Assembly (NCBI GenBank): GCA_003415625.1
Contig: PYIU01000006.1
Span: 2,914,001 to 2,978,000 of the forward strand
From: Aquanectria penicillioides
Taxonomy: Eukaryota; Ascomycota; Sordariomycetes; Hypocreales; Nectriaceae
DNA length: 64,000 nucleotides
Direction of reading: 5' to 3'
Shown: one piece after another, positions 60,331 through 64,000 of the stretch
How positions within the stretch are numbered: the first letter of the stretch is position 1
Layout: every line of letters starts with the position of its first letter
The notes under the pieces: model-generated
Databases searched by the model: none
What the model was told of the DNA's origin: nothing
The model's input: only the letters and a program-made list of their open reading frames with translations
Program-made: the position numbers and the translations under genes

Positions 60331-61817
60331 TAAACTTATAGACTTAATAAAATGCATTTAAATATAATAAAGTTAAGATTTATAAAAATATATAATTAAG
60401 GAAATACTAAAAGGCTTATAGCTTTAATATTTAATATTATAAAAATAGTAAAGAAATAAAGTATTAATATAATAAAATTTATTAATTTAATGCTATTATA
60501 GTAGCTATTAGCTAAAAGGTAAAATAATAAAATAAGCTATAAAATAATAAAATAAACTTTAAAATAATTTTAATTATTTTATTTACTAAAAATAAAGGTC
60601 TTTAGTAAATAGAAAGGTGCTTATAGTATATTTACTTAATATAACTTTAATAGCAATATATTGCTTATTTTTCTTTTATAATATAAAAAAAATTTTAATT
60701 TTATAGTTTAAAATATAAAAATAAAGTATTAAATTAAACTTTTATTTTCTTTTTAATATTATTACCTTAAATATAATTTAAAAAAAATAATATTATAAAA
60801 AGAGCAATAAAAAAGCTATTTTATAATTTAAATTAGTAAAATAAACTATAAAATAGTAAAATAAAATACAAAATAATAAAATAAATACACTTATATAGGG
60901 CAGCAGCAGCCACTAAAGTTATAGCACTTATAGTATAGCCTAAGGCTACTAAAATACTTTTAGTACTTACTATTACTTTAGCCTATAAAGGCTAATAATA
61001 GATAGATAAGGTGAGGCATTAGCTACTACTAAAAGGCATTATAAAAAGCAAAACTATTAAATAAAGCTTAAAAATCAATTTAGAAATACTTATAGTTTAG
61101 TAGTATATTTAGCTGCAGTAAAAAGTTCTTTTGCTTAAGCTATATAAATAGCTTAAGTCTATATATAACTCTATTATTAATTTATACTATTAAGATAAAG
61201 TTAGTAATATATAATTTAGTTTTAAGCTATAAAATAACTTATAGTAAAGGCAATAGGGAGTTAATAAAGGGAGGGAATAGCTTATTAAATAAATTATTAC
61301 TATTATAAGTAGTTAATAAAAAAAGAGCTATAAAACCTAAAAATAAACTATAAAATTAATTTATAATATAGTATATATATATATATATATTTGCTAAAAT
61401 AACTATAATTAGTATATATAAGTTAAAGACTAAAAACACTATAAAGATATATATATAAAAATTTAAATTAAAGCTAAAAAAAAAAAAAAAAAGTTTAAAA
61501 TAAAAAAATAAATTACTTTATTTATAAATAAGAATTCTTCTATAAAAATAAAAGTAAAATTAAAGTAAAGTAATTTAAAGAATACTTTTTATTATAATTT
61601 ATATCTATTTTATTATTTTTATTTACTTAATAAAGAGCATTTATAAAGCAATTAAAAATGCCTATATATAGCAATAAACCTTAAATAAATAATACTATTA
61701 ATAGGCATTAAATATAAAAGTAAAATAAAAGCATAAAGCAAAGATAAAAAGCTATAAATAAAGTATAGAATTAATAAATAAATAATAAATAAGAAATATA
61801 ATAGACTTACTTTTAGT
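60331..61817. other. 1.5-kb region between copia-1 RNase H and the 3' LTR
   Basis: Copia elements normally reach the polypurine tract soon after RNase H, so this stretch is unexpected. It contains repeats of AAAATAATAAAATAA (60,520-60,560 and 60,835-60,890), a less decayed segment (60,895-61,060; GGGCAGCAGCAGCC), (TA)n (61,371-61,391) and poly-A (61,476-61,491). No gene recognised. It may be a long 3' UTR or an old insertion. Confidence 0.5.
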
Positions 61818-61830
61818 AAATTTAAGGGGG
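61818..61830 (+). promoter_or_regulatory. Copia-1 polypurine tract
   Basis: AAATTTAAGGGGG immediately before the 3' LTR, the plus-strand DNA priming site of LTR retrotransposons. Two bases (TG) separate it from the LTR start defined by the inverted repeat. Confidence 0.7.
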
Positions 61831-61832
61831 TG

Positions 61833-62060
61833 TATTAAACCTAAGGTATTATATATATAGGGAAATATTAATATACACTTTAGATTATAGAAATAAAGCT
61901 TAAAATAATTAAATGAAAGTTATATAAATATACTATAGCTCTATTAGGTCTAGCGCAACCCAACCCCTCTTTAAGAGCCTAAGCAATAAAGTAAGGCAAA
62001 AAGGGATAAAAAGAGAAATAAAGAGAATATATATAATTATACAACTAGTTTAGTTCAATA
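61833..62060 (+). repeat. Copia-1 3' LTR
   Basis: 228 bp, the same length as the 5' LTR and differing from it mainly by C/T and G/A changes (for example TAGTATGCAC versus TAATATACAC). It ends GTTCAATA and is followed by the GGTTC duplication. Confidence 0.9.
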
Positions 62061-63482
62061 GGTTCTATAAAGATTGCTACTTTTCTTTATTTTTTTATTC
62101 TATTTATATTAAGGCTTTATATAGCACTTTAAAAAGTCCTTAAAATTATAGTAATTAAATTTACTAATAATATAAATATATTTATATTTAAAAAAGATAT
62201 AGTAAAGACTTAAGCTTAATTTAAAGCTATATAAATAATATATATATTATAGGCCTTTATTAATAATATAACCTTTAAACTTATTAAAGTTTAGCTCTTT
62301 TATTTCTTTTATTAATATTAAAAGTATTAAATTTAATTAATCTTTATCTATAATACAATCTAGCTATAAAAATTATATTATTTTCTTAAATTATAGCTAT
62401 ATAAAAAGCTACTTTAAGGCCTATATATCTTTAAGCTTAAAGGAAAACTTAAGCACTAAAAGCAGGCTTTTACTGCCCTTATAGTAAGTATATAAAGAGT
62501 AAACCTTAAGGCTATTTATATAATATATATATATATAATTAGGTTTATAATTACTTATAGTATTAATATATACTATTTTTTAATAAAAAGGGGCAAAAAC
62601 CTAAAAGGGATTACTAAAGCTTTATTTATTAAAAAGATTTAAGCCCTTTATATTATAGAAAAAGGCTATAAGGCTATTTTAATTAAATTGCTAAAAAGTA
62701 AGCTTAAAATCCTTTTATTTAATATATACTTTAATAAATAATTTATTTAATTTTAAGGCTAGCTTTAAGCTTAAGGCATTAAAGAAATTTTTTTTTTATA
62801 ACTATATTAATAATATAATAAATTTATTATTATTATTATAATAGCCTTTAATATAAATTAATATAAAAATATAAAGAATAGTTAATTAATTAGCTTTTTA
62901 ATAAAAAATATAAAAAAAACTAAAAGTTAATTAAAGATTAAGTATTAATTAATTAAAGGTATTAATAAAAATAAGCTAAATATAAGTTTTATAAATACTA
63001 TATAAATAATAAAATAAAAGTAATTAAAGTTTTTTTACTTTATATAAAGAAAAAGACTATTTGCCTTTATAAAGGACTTAAAAAATATAAAAGCTCTTTA
63101 TTTACTTAAATGCAAATAAAATATATTAGGCTTTAAGGATTTCTTTTTTAAAGAAAAGTCCTTAAGGTAAATATGCCTTAATATTAATATAAAAATACTA
63201 TTAAAATAATTAACTATATTATACTATACTGCTTGCTTTACTTAAATTAAAGAGAATCTCTATTTAATTTACTTTATAACTTCTTTAAGCTTAAATAGTA
63301 TTTATTTAAAGCTTAAATTATATATTGCTTTATTAAATAGCTAGTCTATTTATATATTATACTATACTATAAGCTAGCTATTAAGTTATATTTAATTTAA
63401 AATATATTTATTTTTATATTGCTTTTACCTTTTAGTAACTTTTTTATTTAAATGCTTTAACCCTTCTATTAAAAATAAAGTT
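62061..63482 (+). pseudogene. LINE L3 ORF2, RT catalytic part to C-terminus
   Basis: Resumes at the GGTTC duplication in the RT GVPQG motif. The catalytic FADD box reads FTNNIN at 62,160-62,177. The thumb and connection regions follow, including KLKGKLKHQKQA (62,440) and the YKAT block (about 62,650-62,760: GYFN...IYLILRLAL). The RNase H end is LYKGLKKYKSSLFT (63,069-63,110), aligning with the intact L4 frame at 57,800-57,845, then the decayed CCHC finger and the stop equivalent at about 63,480. RIP is complete here, unlike in L4. Confidence 0.8.
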
Positions 63483-64000
63483 AATATACTTAAAAAAGCC
63501 TACTTTAAGAAAAAGAAAAAACTAGCCTATTATATAAATAATATATTAAAGCCTGCTCTTTTTAATAGTTAAGTCTTTATTTTATTTTTATTTTAAATCT
63601 AACTTTTATTTATTGCTATATTTAATTTATATTTATTTATTTTAGTAATATTACTTACTTTAAGTTTATATTCTCTTTAAAAGATATAAAATCTATTTTA
63701 TTCTTTTTATTATTCTTTTTATTATTCTTTTTTTTATTTTTAAGCTCTTTTTACTTTAATCTCTTTTTAGCTTTATTTAAGCTTAAGCTATTATTTAAAG
63801 AGTTATATTAAACTTTAGTATTTATTATTAATATTAGCTAATATAAACCTATATTAAGATTAATTTAATCTATTGCTATTATTACTCTTTAATACTATTT
63901 ATTTTTAAATAGCTTTAGCCCTTTTAATTAAAGAAAATAATATAATAATTAAGCTTTTAAAAGCTATAGCTATATAATTAACTCTATTAATTAGCTTATA
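63483..64000 (+). other. LINE L3 3' module, cut by the window edge
   Basis: Aligns with L4 58,221-58,760, strongly AT-mutated. No gene. Confidence 0.7.

Larger units (their letters stand above)
53006..62060 (+). mobile_element. Copia-1, Ty1/copia LTR retrotransposon with both LTRs
   Basis: Two 228-bp LTRs (53,006-53,233 and 61,833-62,060), a 5-bp duplication GGTTC, and a G-rich polypurine tract (AAATTTAAGGGGG, 61,818-61,830) just before the 3' LTR set the plus orientation. The internal region holds gag-pol in copia order (integrase before RT), split by LINE L4. The length is 9,055 bp, or about 6.7 kb without L4 and its duplication. The gag, pol and RNase H pieces are RIP-inactivated. Confidence 0.9.
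49478..64000 (+). mobile_element. LINE L3, plus strand, split by a copia element, runs off the window
   Basis: The 5' end at about 49,478-49,485 aligns with the 5' UTR of L1. The element runs through ORF1 and ORF2 to 53,005, is interrupted by copia-1 (53,006-62,060), resumes after the GGTTC duplication, and reaches the 3' module at the window edge. By comparison with L4, about 1.15 kb should follow beyond 64,000. With L1 it is one of two copies that reach the 5' end. Confidence 0.83.

Overview
This window looks like a transposon graveyard from the AT-rich (isochore-like) compartment of a filamentous ascomycete (Pezizomycotina). The sequence is overwhelmingly A+T and full of TpA. It is almost free of CpG outside a few short GC-rich islands. 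Reading frames of known transposon proteins can be followed for hundreds of codons, but they carry TAA/TAG where Gln is expected, and Cys/His/Asp are changed to Tyr/Asn. This C-to-T decay on both strands is the signature of repeat-induced point mutation (RIP). I found no intact host gene, no tRNA or rRNA and no CRISPR array. Everything I can identify is a mobile element or a simple repeat.

Layout. (1) 1-28,985: a Ty1/copia element (integrase part at 1-1,232, reverse transcriptase part at 27,956-28,985) appears split by a Helitron (1,233-11,595). A second, 5'-truncated Helitron copy (11,598-27,955) abuts it head to tail. The first copy carries a 450-bp un-mutated insertion (9,785-10,236). The second is broken by an unidentified 1.8-kb insertion (12.5-14.35 kb) and by a 10.4-kb element with about 19-bp terminal inverted repeats (15,205-25,627), which itself holds a 158-bp MITE-like element. 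(2) 29,125-43,397: a minus-strand LINE fragment (L0) split by a second Helitron (beta, 31,120-43,359). Inside beta sits a near full-length Tad1-like LINE (L1, 31,981-41,449) with a 14-bp target duplication, and L1 is interrupted by a pogo/Fot1-type DNA transposon (33,845-36,674, TA duplication). The rest of beta is satellite-like DNA. (3) 43,398-49,470: a third LINE copy (L2, minus strand) containing a 54-bp LINE tail flanked by a 15-bp target duplication. (4) 49,478-64,000: a fourth LINE (L3, plus strand, running off the window). A copia-type LTR retrotransposon (53,006-62,060; 228-bp LTRs; GGTTC duplication) is inserted exactly in its reverse-transcriptase motif. That copia in turn hosts a 5'-truncated LINE (L4, 57,567-59,887; 14-bp duplication).

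The LINE copies together define a two-ORF element: ORF1 with zinc knuckles, ORF2 with endonuclease, RT, RNase H and a C-terminal CCHC, then an unusually long 3' module of about 1.65 kb ending in an (AATA)n tail. The Helitrons define a Rep-helicase element with a 3' hairpin terminus and a conserved 76-bp 5' block. The 10.4-kb TIR element is the one large component I could not classify.

Each nested insertion gives a relative date. RIP has spared short segments: LTRs, Helitron 3' ends, MITEs and the first 300 bp of L4. All coordinates of decayed genes are approximate unless a target duplication fixes them.
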